DNA of 33,825 nt from Rhodospirillaceae bacterium. GTDB taxonomy: Bacteria; Pseudomonadota; Alphaproteobacteria; UBA8366; GCA-2717185. This document shows positions 25,121 through 33,450 of the stretch, in pieces (within the stretch, counting starts at the first letter, position 1; each line of letters starts with the position of its first letter). The stretch lies in contig PBDC01000109.1 in assembly GCA_002717185.1 (NCBI GenBank), positions 1 through 33,825 of the forward strand, written 5' to 3'. A model generated the notes under the pieces. The model searched no databases. It saw only the letters and a list, made by a program, of their open reading frames with translations, and was not told the origin of the DNA. Position numbers and translations under genes: made by a program.

Positions 25121-25642
25121 TTACTTCACCTTACAGGCCTTGTTGATGGCGTTGTGTGCGGCAGTGAAGCCAAGCAGAGAGTAGGTATCCTTTGTCTTGG
25201 TACCGCGGCTTGAGACACCCCGGATTATCAACTGCTTACCACCGCGCATCGCGCGCACCATTGCTGCATCGTCCTTAGGTTCCCGGTTCCAAGCTGTGTC
25301 ACCGTCGGTGAACAAGACATATTTCTTTCGGTCGATGGTGACAGTCGCTTCCGATCCTTTCTTAAAGGCGTATCCAGCCTCGAAACTGATTTCATGAAGC
25401 CGTTTTGGCTTAGTCCAAGAACGATGCGCGATAAAGACGCGGATATCGCCCCGCTTCTTGTATTTGCCTTCCGCTTTGCGAGGTTGTCCCCAAACCACAC
25501 AAACGGTCCTGCCGTTTTCCGGAAAACTGTAGGCCTGCCAGCCCCGGAACTCGCCCAAGGATTTCTCCGCAGCCGATGCCGTGAAAGTAACAACAAGTGC
25601 AAAGAAGACCCCAGCTATGCGGATAAAGTTCAACTGCTTCAT
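25121..25642 (-). CDS. IalB family (invasion-associated locus B) secreted protein
   Basis: This 173-aa protein has a typical signal peptide: MKQLNF, a hydrophobic core to about residue 20, and cleavage likely after ASA-A. The mature part has the IalB-like pattern WQAYSFPENGRTVCVVW, GDIRVFIAHR, then a C-terminal CKVK. Two cysteines may pair in the periplasm. The ATG at 25642 gives the signal peptide at the N-terminus; a TTG at 25672 would add ten residues. IalB proteins are widespread in Alphaproteobacteria and are named after Bartonella, where the homologue affects erythrocyte invasion; the name alone does not imply virulence here. Confidence 0.83.
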   Translation of the reverse strand: MKQLNFIRIAGVFFALVVTFTASAAEKSLGEFRGWQAYSFPENGRTVCVVWGQPRKAEGKYKKRGDIRVFIAHRSWTKPKRLHEISFEAGYAFKKGSEATVTIDRKKYVLFTDGDTAWNREPKDDAAMVRAMRGGKQLIIRGVSSRGTKTKDTYSLLGFTAAHNAINKACKVK

Positions 25643-25668
25643 CGAATTCCGTTCCAAGTCATTAGTGA

Positions 25669-26199
25669 TCAATCACCTTGCCGGGTAAAGCGCCCGCCAT
25701 GTTGATGAGGCGGCAGCGTCTCGACTGGGCCGCCGGGCGACGGGGGGCGCGGTGCATGCCGGCCGCGCGTAATCAGTCTGTCATACATGAGGACTGCCCC
25801 AGCAATGCCTACATTGACGCAAAACTTTGTCGAAATCTTGACCGTGTGGTCGCATCGAGCAATCAGTTCCGGCGATAGCGACCCCTTCTCCGGCCCTAAA
25901 ATGTAGGCTGCTTGCTCAGGGTGGGTAAAACTAGGAAGGTCTATTGCTTGGTCGAGTAGCTCGACACCGACCAGCTGACAGCCATGTGGTAATTTTAGCC
26001 CTTCGACATCGTCATATTGATAAAGAGGGACATGTTTCGCAGTTTGTGACGTGTCGGACTTGTAAAGCTCGCGCAGGTCGACCGCCGGTGCGATGGCGAA
26101 CACGAAATCAGCCCCGAAGGCGTGCGCCGAGCGGAACAGGTTGCCCACATTCATTGGTTTCGAGATGCGCTCGACACCAATTCCAAAAAATCCTCGCAT
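25669..26199 (-). CDS. TrmH/SpoU family RNA 2'-O-methyltransferase
   Basis: This 176-aa SPOUT-class methyltransferase methylates a 2'-hydroxyl in tRNA or rRNA. The SAM-binding knot shows NVGNLFRSAHAFGADFVF at residues 17-34, then AAYILGPEKGSLSPELI and the C-terminal VKISTKFCVNVGIAGAVLMYDR, which is the family's motif-3 region. There is no N-terminal extension and the C-terminal tail is rich in Pro, Gly and His. The exact RNA target cannot be read. It begins 15 bases from the divergent asparaginase start at 26215. Confidence 0.88.
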   Translation of the reverse strand: MRGFFGIGVERISKPMNVGNLFRSAHAFGADFVFAIAPAVDLRELYKSDTSQTAKHVPLYQYDDVEGLKLPHGCQLVGVELLDQAIDLPSFTHPEQAAYILGPEKGSLSPELIARCDHTVKISTKFCVNVGIAGAVLMYDRLITRGRHAPRPPSPGGPVETLPPHQHGGRFTRQGD

Positions 26200-26214
26200 T
26201 GGGTGGAAAATCGC

Positions 26215-27333
26215 ATGACCAGCCAGGAGGAGGCAAGTTGCGTCGCCCTCAATCGCATGAATAATGCGGCGATGGACGATACGACGCCGGACAGATCAGC
26301 AACTGTTTCGCTACCGAAGGCTCCAGCCAACCCGATTCTGGTTGAGGTGACCCGCGACGACATAGTGGAAAGCGTGCATCGCGGCCGAGTCGCAGTAGTC
26401 GATACACAAGCCAAAGTGGCACTGCAGTGGGGCGACATCGATACACCAGTGTATCCTCATTCGGCCATCAAGGCATTGCAAGCCTTGCCGTTGATCGAAT
26501 CCGGGGCAGCAGACGCTTTCGGCCTAAGCGATGCGGAACTCGCCATTGCCTGCGCTTCGCACAGCGGCGAGCAATGGCATATCGATACTGTCCGTCAGTG
26601 GCTGGCCCGCATCGGCATATCCGAAGGCGCACTGTCCTGCGGTCCTCATTGGCCAAGCCACCATCAAGCAACTTTGCACGAAATCGTACACACGAATAAG
26701 ACGTCAGGCGACATAAACAATAACTGCTCCGGCAAACATGCTGGCATGCTGACCACCGCTCACCACCTTGGAGAGGCTCTGAACGGCTATAACCAACAGA
26801 CTCATCCGGTACAGCAACGCATCCTCGGCACTCTTGAAACCATGTGCGGCCTTGATCTGAGTCGGGCACCACGCAGTACGGATGGATGTTCGGTTCCGGC
26901 TTGGGCTATACCCCTATCGAACCTCGCCTACGCTTTTGCCCGGCTAGGCGCACCTGACGATTTGCCCCCAGGTCGCGCCGATGCTGCACTGCGGCTGCGT
27001 AAGGCGATCGCGGCGCAACCGTTCATGGCCGGCGACAACGACCGCTACTGCACGACTTTAATGTCAGTCGCCGGAGGGACGATCTTGGCCGAGACCGGGG
27101 CAGAGGGCGTGTTCTGTGCTACCTTGCCGGAATACGGGTTCGGTATAGCGCTGAAATGCGACGATGGTGGCATGCGCGGTTCGCAATACTTGCTGACAGC
27201 TGTCCTGCAGCGTATCGGTGCCCTTAAAGACGAATTCGCGGCAAAGCTCAACGCGCTGGTCACCGTTACCGCCGAAAATTCTAATGACGCTACGATCGGT
27301 ATTACCCAAACAGCGACCATCCTCTCATTGTAG
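26215..27333 (+). CDS. Asparaginase (L-asparaginase II-type family)
   Basis: This protein of the asparaginase_II type (372 aa from the start used) probably hydrolyses L-asparagine to aspartate. Motifs are SAIKALQALPLIESGAAD, ASHSGEQWH, NNNCSGKHAGML, TDGCSVPAWAIPLSNLA and GAEGVFCATLPEYGFGI. The ATG at 26215 is preceded by GGTGGA at good spacing; ATGs at 26122, 26257 and 26272 are alternatives, and the family's homologous region starts near residue 35. It is followed 17 bases later by a quinone oxidoreductase on the same strand. Confidence 0.86.
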   Translation: MTSQEEASCVALNRMNNAAMDDTTPDRSATVSLPKAPANPILVEVTRDDIVESVHRGRVAVVDTQAKVALQWGDIDTPVYPHSAIKALQALPLIESGAADAFGLSDAELAIACASHSGEQWHIDTVRQWLARIGISEGALSCGPHWPSHHQATLHEIVHTNKTSGDINNNCSGKHAGMLTTAHHLGEALNGYNQQTHPVQQRILGTLETMCGLDLSRAPRSTDGCSVPAWAIPLSNLAYAFARLGAPDDLPPGRADAALRLRKAIAAQPFMAGDNDRYCTTLMSVAGGTILAETGAEGVFCATLPEYGFGIALKCDDGGMRGSQYLLTAVLQRIGALKDEFAAKLNALVTVTAENSNDATIGITQTATILSL

Positions 27334-27350
27334 AAACCAATGAGATTTCC

Positions 27351-28328
27351 ATGCGCGCGATCCGCGTCCACAATCTGGGTGAACTCGACGTCCTACAGTT
27401 GGACGAAGACGCGCCCGAGCCTACCCCTGGCCCCGGACAAGTCCGGATAGCAGTCCACGCAGCCGGCGGCAATTTCGCCGACATCCTGGTGATTGCCGGA
27501 ACCTACCAATACAAACCGGCAATTCCCTTTTCGCCCGGATTAGAATGCGCCGGCGAGGTCATCGAAGTCGGTGATGGCGTCACCAAGTTCAAAGCGGGCG
27601 ACCGAGTAATGGCCAACCTGAATGGTGGCGGCTACGCGGAGGAAGCTGTTGCCGAAGAATCCAGCGTTGTGGCAATGCCGAAAGGGATGGATTATGTCAC
27701 CGCTGCCAGCTTCCCCGTAGCCTACGCAACAGGCGCCGTAGCACTGACGCACAAGCGCGTCGATATGCAAGCGGGCGAAGTTCTGTTGGTCCACGGGGCA
27801 GCCGGCGGCGTCGGCCTCGCCTGTGTCGATATCGGCAAAGCGATGGGCGCAACAGTTGTCGCCACCGCCAGCACTGACGAAAAGCTGGCCGTTGCAAAGG
27901 AGTACGGCGCCGATCATTTGATCAATACGTCGAACGAAGAAATACGCGAGCGCGTCAAAGAATTGGTGGGCGGCGTCGACGTCGTTTTCGACCCGGTCGG
28001 GGGTGACGTCTTCAAGCAGTCGCTACGCTGCGTCAATCCGGATGCACGGCTAGTGATAATTGGCTTCGCCGGCGGCGACATTCAGCAGATCCCGTCCAAC
28101 CATCTTCTGGTTAAGAATGTCTCAGCGGTCGGCATGGCGATGGGTGCCTATCGCATCACGGACCCGAGCGTCGTCGAGCGCGGATATATGGATCTGAACC
28201 GCTGGTTCGCGGAAGGGAAACTGCGGCCCAAGGTGAGCCAGGTTTTTCCACTTGAACAGACCAAAGATGCATTGGCGGTCATCCATCAACGCAAGGTCAT
28301 CGGCAAGGTAGTTGTAAAAATCCGATAG
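27351..28328 (+). CDS. NADPH:quinone oxidoreductase family protein (zinc-independent MDR)
   Basis: This 325-aa medium-chain dehydrogenase/reductase has the GroES-like N-terminal domain and the nucleotide-binding motif VHGAAGGVGLACVDIGKAMG near residue 145. Between are FSPGLECAGEVIEVGDGV and GDRVMANLNGGGYAEE. No catalytic zinc cysteines are seen, as in quinone oxidoreductases. The C-terminus ends AVIHQRKVIGKVVVKI. It probably reduces quinones or enones with NADPH. The gap after it (28329-28574) holds a 7-base GGCGGGT/ACCCGCC hairpin with a long loop and no clear gene. Confidence 0.87.
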   Translation: MRAIRVHNLGELDVLQLDEDAPEPTPGPGQVRIAVHAAGGNFADILVIAGTYQYKPAIPFSPGLECAGEVIEVGDGVTKFKAGDRVMANLNGGGYAEEAVAEESSVVAMPKGMDYVTAASFPVAYATGAVALTHKRVDMQAGEVLLVHGAAGGVGLACVDIGKAMGATVVATASTDEKLAVAKEYGADHLINTSNEEIRERVKELVGGVDVVFDPVGGDVFKQSLRCVNPDARLVIIGFAGGDIQQIPSNHLLVKNVSAVGMAMGAYRITDPSVVERGYMDLNRWFAEGKLRPKVSQVFPLEQTKDALAVIHQRKVIGKVVVKIR

Positions 28329-28574
28329 GCCCGGCGCTATAAGATGTTATCGCAAATCTCTACTATAAATAGCAGCACCACCGTTTCAGAGGTGACACCG
28401 CTGGTTGGCGACAACTTGGGGAAGGACTAGCTAATTAAGCCGTTCAACCTAACCTTATTGGGCGGGTGGGCCTACTAAGCTGTATATCAGGAAACCCGCC
28501 ACAACGAACCCAAAATCCAGATCTTTCGCGACAACGATCATCGCCAAAGCACGCTTGGAACCGTTGCTGTAATC

Positions 28575-29009
28575 TCAAGTCTCAGGGACTTGCATATCTC
28601 TGCTGTAACCCTCGAATTGGGGCAACTTATCAGTGATTTCGTAATAATCCCCCTTGTCACCAACGAAAATATGCGCTGCCAGCGTAAGGCCCGCTCCAGG
28701 ATCAAGCGATCCCGCGTATATCGCGGTGTAATCGCGCGAATTTGCCTCCCAAAACAACGTCGAACCGCAGATTGCACAAAATCCGCGCCGCGCCTCCGAC
28801 GAGGCCCAGAACCAGGTCAGGGCCTCCTCCCCAGTAACTTCAAGTGCATCGCGCGCCGTCGCCGTCGCAGCCGCATGATGGCCGCTCATCCGCCGACATT
28901 GGCTACAATGGCAGGCAATGACCTCTCGCAGGGGCCCGCGCACCCAGTAGCGCACGGCGCCACAGAGGCAGGCGCCCGTGGCGCGAACGTCACTTCTCGT
29001 TTCCATCAT
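28575..29009 (-). CDS. GFA family zinc protein, second copy
   Basis: This 144-aa GFA/CENP-V fold protein has GACLCGAVRYWV at 13-24, CHCSQCRRMSG at 33-43 and FCAICGSTLFWEANS near 76, all zinc-binding cysteine groups. Its base composition matches the local chromosome, unlike the AT-rich homologue at 11323. The start at 29009 reads MMETRSDV. It is divergent from the SelD-associated flavoprotein (29135). Its substrate is unknown. The name reflects one enzyme (Gfa) and need not mean formaldehyde chemistry here. Confidence 0.86.
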   Translation of the reverse strand: MMETRSDVRATGACLCGAVRYWVRGPLREVIACHCSQCRRMSGHHAAATATARDALEVTGEEALTWFWASSEARRGFCAICGSTLFWEANSRDYTAIYAGSLDPGAGLTLAAHIFVGDKGDYYEITDKLPQFEGYSRDMQVPET

Positions 29010-29134
29010 GTTCGCCGTTCCTTAAATTCATTACATTTCGCTCTTATACTGCTAGCCGATCATGCCACAAATTTGGCCATATCCCGCTGCACAAGTATCA
29101 AGGAACGTTGACCTGAGATGACGGAATCAGCTGC

Positions 29135-30259
29135 GTGAAGCATCTTGTGTTGATCGGCGGCGGTCACAGCCATGTTGCCGTGTTGCGCGCCTTCGGCATG
29201 GCACCGCCACCTGCCACGCAGCTGACCTTAATTTGCAATGTGGTGCACACTCCGTATTCCGGCATGCTACCCGGACTCATCGCCGGCCATTACCGGTTCG
29301 AAGATACGCATATCGACCTGGCGGCGCTTGCAGGTTTCGCGAGTTCGGCATTCGTAAACGATACGGTGGTTGGACTCGATCCCGACGCAAAGCAAGTATA
29401 CCGCGCCGACGGAATGCCAATTGCCTACGATGTCCTCTCGATCAATATAGGATCTGCACCCAACACAAATGATGTGCCCGGTGCGGCGGAACACACGATC
29501 CCGGTCAAACCAATCAGCCAATTTCTGTCGTATTGGAAAGCCCTGCAGGCCCGTATTGCCGGGAACGACAAATCATGCCAGATCGCTGTTGTTGGCGGCG
29601 GCGCCGGCGGTGTCGAGCTGCTGCTCGCCCTACAGTATCGTCTCTCTCAAGGCCCGCACGCGCAACGCCTCAGCTTTCATTTGGTCACTGAAGAGGCCGA
29701 ACTGCTCTCGACCTATCCGCCGAGTATCCGCGAGACTTTTCACCAAACATTTACGTCGCGCGGTATCACTCTGCATACCAATCATCGTGTCCACCAAGTG
29801 GAGGCTAACCGTGTGCATTGTAAAAACGGCGCAGTGCTGAAGTTTGATGAAATCCTCTGGGTTACCGCAGCGGGCGCCGCATCTTGGCCTACCGAAGCCG
29901 GCCTCGCGGTGGACGACAGGGGTTTTATTAGTATAGGCGAGGCCATGCAGTCGTTATCGCACCAGGACATCTTTGCAGTCGGCGATATCGCATCGTTAGA
30001 GGCCCACCCGCGCCCGAAATCTGGTGTATTCGCCGTCAAACAAGGACCAGCTTTGGCTGAGAATTTACGGCGACACCTTATGGGTGAGCCTCCAGTGCCG
30101 CACATCCCGCAGTCGAAATATCTGAGCCTGATCAGTACAGGCGACCGCTATGCCATCGCTTCGTACGGCCACTGGAGCATGCAGGGAAAGCTAATGTGGC
30201 ACCTTAAGGACTGGATCGACCGTCGCTTCATAGCGACCTATACGGTTCTGCCAGACTAG
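29135..30259 (+). CDS. FAD-dependent oxidoreductase of the type usually fused to SelD
   Basis: This 374-aa pyridine nucleotide-disulfide oxidoreductase-like protein is of the kind named for its N-terminal fusion to selenophosphate synthetase (TIGR03169). It has the FAD motif LVLIGGGHSHVAVLR at the start, HTPYSGMLPGLIAGHY near residue 38, SINIGSAPN, AVVGGGAGGVELLLAL near 155 and FAVGDIASL near 285. The GTG at 29135 is used because the GGGHSH motif is 8 residues in. Here it stands alone, with SelD not in the window. Its closeness to senB and senA suggests a role in selenium redox handling. Its exact reaction is not established. Confidence 0.85.
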   Translation: MKHLVLIGGGHSHVAVLRAFGMAPPPATQLTLICNVVHTPYSGMLPGLIAGHYRFEDTHIDLAALAGFASSAFVNDTVVGLDPDAKQVYRADGMPIAYDVLSINIGSAPNTNDVPGAAEHTIPVKPISQFLSYWKALQARIAGNDKSCQIAVVGGGAGGVELLLALQYRLSQGPHAQRLSFHLVTEEAELLSTYPPSIRETFHQTFTSRGITLHTNHRVHQVEANRVHCKNGAVLKFDEILWVTAAGAASWPTEAGLAVDDRGFISIGEAMQSLSHQDIFAVGDIASLEAHPRPKSGVFAVKQGPALAENLRRHLMGEPPVPHIPQSKYLSLISTGDRYAIASYGHWSMQGKLMWHLKDWIDRRFIATYTVLPD

Positions 30260-30289
30260 CCCTGAGAGAAAATATTCACGGGATCAAAT

Positions 30290-30670
30290 CTACCCCACCC
30301 AAGCGATCGCCTTGATCTCGATCAGTGCCCCAGGCCGGATCAATCCCGCGACCTTCACGCCCGTAGCTGCTGGATAGGGGCCTTCGCCAAAAAATTCACG
30401 GCGCACGTCAGCTGTCTTTATGTAGCCGTCGAACGTCGTCACGTAGTCGACCGTTTCGATCACATCGGCGAAACTTACGCCCGCCTCTGCGAGGACCTTG
30501 CCCATCTTATTAAAGATATACCGGCACTGCGACTCCAGGTCTGTGCCTACAATTTGGCGATTTTCGTCAGTTGCTGTCATGCCCGAAATGACAAGCATCG
30601 GGCCCGAACGCACGGCAGCGGAAAAGGTATATCCCTTTGGCAACGGGTAGGCAGTGAATTCCGGGTTCAT
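30290..30670 (-). CDS. RidA family protein, in senB operon
   Basis: This 126-aa RidA-superfamily protein has SGMTATDENRQIVG near residue 30, VLAEAGVSFADVIETVDYVTTF in the middle and IEIKAIAWVG at the C-terminus. The usual catalytic Arg position reads GLIRPGALIEI. Its ATG overlaps the MaoC stop by 4 bases (ATGA), so it is cotranscribed with MaoC and probably senB. A different RidA is at 3897. RidA proteins remove reactive enamines or act as lactone/imine hydrolases, and here the partner is unknown. Confidence 0.86.
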   Translation of the reverse strand: MNPEFTAYPLPKGYTFSAAVRSGPMLVISGMTATDENRQIVGTDLESQCRYIFNKMGKVLAEAGVSFADVIETVDYVTTFDGYIKTADVRREFFGEGPYPAATGVKVAGLIRPGALIEIKAIAWVG

Positions 30671-31167
30671 GATGTGGCATCCCTTTCGATCGAAGTTCGC
30701 AGCATATAGCGATGCGTGACGCGCGCGTGCAATTCGCCAGCGGCTGACTGCACTTCAATATCAAACGCAGCGACACAACGGTTGTCAGTTTTCTTCTCAA
30801 CACTGGCTACGCGTATTACGACAGTAATCATACTCCCAACAAAAACCGGAGATTGAAACTGGCTCTCGATACTCAGCATAGCGATCATGCTGTCTTGAAG
30901 CCGTTCCGAAAGTGGCGTGGCTCCCAAAGCAGTCATGGCGGTGATCAGCAACCCATGCGCAATTGGTGCCTGCAGGCCGATGGCATGAGCGTACTCTACG
31001 TCGTAGTGGATGGGGTGCGAGTCGCCAGTCAACGCCGCGAAGTCTGCGAACGCCCGATCGTCTAGTAATATTTTGCGACGTGTAACTTCTTCGCCCGGCA
31101 CCAAATCCTCACCACCCAATTGAGTCATTGGGCTATCATTCGTAAAAACCAAGGGTGTTCGTGTCAT
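30667..31167 (-). CDS. MaoC-like hydratase/dehydratase family protein
   Basis: This 166-aa hotdog-fold protein of the MaoC/(R)-specific enoyl-CoA hydratase family has the FAALTGDSHPIHYDVEYA motif near residue 43 (the D-x-x-x-x-H hydratase pair) and PIAHGLLITAM near 67. It may hydrate an enoyl-CoA or related thioester. An AGGAG ribosome site lies 7 bases before the ATG at 31167. It lies 16 bases after senB and overlaps the RidA gene, giving the order senB-maoC-ridA on the minus strand. Confidence 0.87.
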   Translation of the reverse strand: MTRTPLVFTNDSPMTQLGGEDLVPGEEVTRRKILLDDRAFADFAALTGDSHPIHYDVEYAHAIGLQAPIAHGLLITAMTALGATPLSERLQDSMIAMLSIESQFQSPVFVGSMITVVIRVASVEKKTDNRCVAAFDIEVQSAAGELHARVTHRYMLRTSIERDATS

Positions 31168-31183
31168 AACTTACTCCTCTCCC

Positions 31184-32137
31184 CTATTGAAAACGGTCGA
31201 GGACGGTCTTCCAGGCTGCCGTCTCATTTTCTGGCGTGAAACGGGCCGCTAACGCCTTGCACCGTCGTTCGAGATCGGCCAGAAACGCCGCATCATGTTC
31301 CACCCGCATTAAAAGAGTTCGCAGTCCCTCGGTACTCTTAACCGGGTAGTATCCTGTGTAGTCTTCACCCAGAAGTCCTATATTGCCGGAGATGTCGGAC
31401 GCGACTACTGGGACGCCAGCAACCAGCGCCTCGGAAACCACATTGGCGCCACCTTCCATGATTGAGCTGATTACCATCAGATGAGTTTTGACGAACTCCC
31501 GCCGCACTGCCCAGCCAGGCACCTCGCCGCGCCAGTGGTAACGTTGATTGCGCGCCATCTCATCGGTCGCATCGCGCTCCCATGCCGCGTCATGCGCCTT
31601 TCCGAGATGGATTACCCGCAACCGTGAAGCCGACGGTAGATCGCGGACTGCATAGGCTGTGCGTAGAGAATCTTTTTCCTCGCGCAGATGGCCGATGACA
31701 CAGATATCAAAATGGCGCAGCGCCGGCCGGCGCTGACTTGTTAGCGGTATGGCACTCTGCGGCACGACGGTCAGATTACAACTAAATTCAGCCGGAATGT
31801 CCTGAGCCACCCGGTCGTGCAGACAAACCAGCCAATCCGCCATTTCCATCGAGCGGTGCGTGACCGAGGGATGACTTTCCTGAAAGCGGTAGATGTCTGT
31901 ACCCGTGAGGGCAACAATCAACGGCCGAGACGGAAATTGCTTCCGAAACTGCGTAATCGAGCCCGCGCTGCGCCATGCGTGTAGCGCAACCATCATGTCG
32001 GCAGGCGCGCCATCATAGGTTTCGGTGACCCGAACGCGATGGCCCAGCCCAACGAGTATTCGCTGCCACCGGTTCGCGGTCGTCCGATTACCCGACTTGG
32101 ACCGCTTCGCAGCCGGGGTTATAAGGCTAATCTCCAT
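31184..32137 (-). CDS. senB: Selenosugar synthase (TIGR04348 family glycosyltransferase)
   Basis: SenB (317 aa) makes a selenosugar from a UDP-sugar and selenophosphate in selenoneine biosynthesis. It belongs to the GT-B-like TIGR04348 family. Visible hallmarks are an N-terminal SLITPAAKRSKSGNRTTANR, VALHAWRSAGSI, VALTGTDIYRF and C-terminal EGGANVVSEALVAGVPVVAS, the sugar-nucleotide site. The ATG at 32137 gives the family's N-terminus; an ATG at 32143 is also possible. The start is about 19 bases from the divergent senA start, so both promoters must overlap coding sequence. Adjacency to senA makes the function call strong; it was not tested. Confidence 0.85.
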   Translation of the reverse strand: MEISLITPAAKRSKSGNRTTANRWQRILVGLGHRVRVTETYDGAPADMMVALHAWRSAGSITQFRKQFPSRPLIVALTGTDIYRFQESHPSVTHRSMEMADWLVCLHDRVAQDIPAEFSCNLTVVPQSAIPLTSQRRPALRHFDICVIGHLREEKDSLRTAYAVRDLPSASRLRVIHLGKAHDAAWERDATDEMARNQRYHWRGEVPGWAVRREFVKTHLMVISSIMEGGANVVSEALVAGVPVVASDISGNIGLLGEDYTGYYPVKSTEGLRTLLMRVEHDAAFLADLERRCKALAARFTPENETAAWKTVLDRFQ

Positions 32138-32156
32138 AAGCATCGCAGATTGCACG

Positions 32157-33440
32157 ATGACCCAGCCTGTTGCCACCGACTATCTGAAAGAAATTATGCG
32201 TGACGCTAACGCCCGCACGATCGAGCTGGTTCGGGAATTGAACGCAGAACAGCTCATCGGGCCGAAACTCGAGATCGTCAATCCGTTGCGCTGGGAGATT
32301 GGCCACGTTGCTTGGTTCCACGAATATTTCATTCTGCGCCGTAAATATGGACGCAAAACACTCCATAAGCGAAGCGACAAGGTTTACGATTCCATTGCGA
32401 TCCATCACGAGACCAGATGGGACCTACCACTGCTGGAAATGGACGAAACGCTGCAATATATCACCGATGTTGAGCATGCGCTGCTGGACCGTCTGCATGG
32501 AGGCATGGCAAGCGAACAGGACAGCTATCTGTACCAGTTCACTACCTTCCACCAAGACATGCACAACGAGGCCTACACGTATTCGCGCCAGACATTGGGG
32601 TTTCCCACACCTAATTTCGCTCTAGCCGAAGCAGAGAATGCACCGGGTGGGGCCTACCCAGGCGACGCCAAGATCCCGGGCGGCACGTTCAATATCGGCA
32701 ATCCAAAGGACGCGCCGTTCGTGTTCGACAACGAAAAATGGGCGCACCCGTTGACGGTCGGGCCATTCAAGATGGCGAAGGCGCAGGTGAGCAATGCTGA
32801 GTTCGCGGCCTTCACCGACGATGGCGGATATGAGGAAGAACGGTTCTGGGACGATGTCAGCTGGCAATGGCGGAGCCAGGCGGACATCACACACCCAGTC
32901 TACTGGTTGCCGGACGGACACGGTAAGTGGGGCCTGCGGCGCTTCGATACAGTCATTGACTTGCCGCCAGACCAGGCCATGGTTCATGTTAGCTGGTTTG
33001 AGGCGCAGGCCTATTGCCGTTGGGCCGGACGTCGCCTGCCGACCGAAGCGGAATGGGAGTTCGCCGCGACGACGGATGGCCAAGGCGGCAAACGCGCTTA
33101 TCCGTGGGGCGATGAGGCACCCGACGCGGCACACGCCAATCTTGACGGACGGGCGTTGGGCACAATCGATGTGGGCGCGCGGCCGGCCGGCGACAACATC
33201 CATGGCGTACGACAATTGATCGGCAATGTCTGGGAATGGACGGAGACGACGTTCCGCCCTTTTCCCGGCTTTGCGCCAGACGACTACAAGGAGTATTCCG
33301 AGCCCCTATTCGGTGCCACCAAGGTACTTCGCGGTGGCGCTTGGCCGACCCGCGGTCGTATGATCGATTCGACCTACCGCAATTTCTACGGACCAGAGCG
33401 GCGCGACGTGCTTGCCGGGTTCCGCACCTGCGCGCTGTGA
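32157..33440 (+). CDS. senA: Selenoneine synthase (EgtB/SUMF-type nonheme iron enzyme)
   Basis: SenA joins hercynine and a selenosugar oxidatively on the way to selenoneine. The 427-aa protein has an N-terminal DinB-like domain with three iron ligands, H50 (EIGHVAWFHE), H132 and H136 in the FHQDMHNE motif (H-x3-H-x-E138), and a C-terminal FGE/SUMF domain with IPGGTFNIGN, RLPTEAEWEFAA, LIGNVWEWTETT and GGAWPTRG to the end. EgtB has the same layout, so senA is chosen because senB is adjacent and divergent; ergothioneine synthase EgtB is the alternative. The ATG at 32157 gives the right length; the upstream frame (to 32025) overlaps senB. Its stop is 10 bases before a CaiB-type gene. Confidence 0.82.
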   Translation: MTQPVATDYLKEIMRDANARTIELVRELNAEQLIGPKLEIVNPLRWEIGHVAWFHEYFILRRKYGRKTLHKRSDKVYDSIAIHHETRWDLPLLEMDETLQYITDVEHALLDRLHGGMASEQDSYLYQFTTFHQDMHNEAYTYSRQTLGFPTPNFALAEAENAPGGAYPGDAKIPGGTFNIGNPKDAPFVFDNEKWAHPLTVGPFKMAKAQVSNAEFAAFTDDGGYEEERFWDDVSWQWRSQADITHPVYWLPDGHGKWGLRRFDTVIDLPPDQAMVHVSWFEAQAYCRWAGRRLPTEAEWEFAATTDGQGGKRAYPWGDEAPDAAHANLDGRALGTIDVGARPAGDNIHGVRQLIGNVWEWTETTFRPFPGFAPDDYKEYSEPLFGATKVLRGGAWPTRGRMIDSTYRNFYGPERRDVLAGFRTCAL

Positions 33441-33450
33441 GGATTTGGCT

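Noticed and set aside
28329..28574. Membrane-protein-like minus-strand stretch (28440-28560)
   Set aside because: About 35 residues with a hydrophobic run and no start or family match; too short to call.
32157..33440. Ergothioneine synthase EgtB
   Set aside because: The domain layout alone cannot exclude it, but senB directly next door favours SenA, so EgtB is kept only as the alternative.
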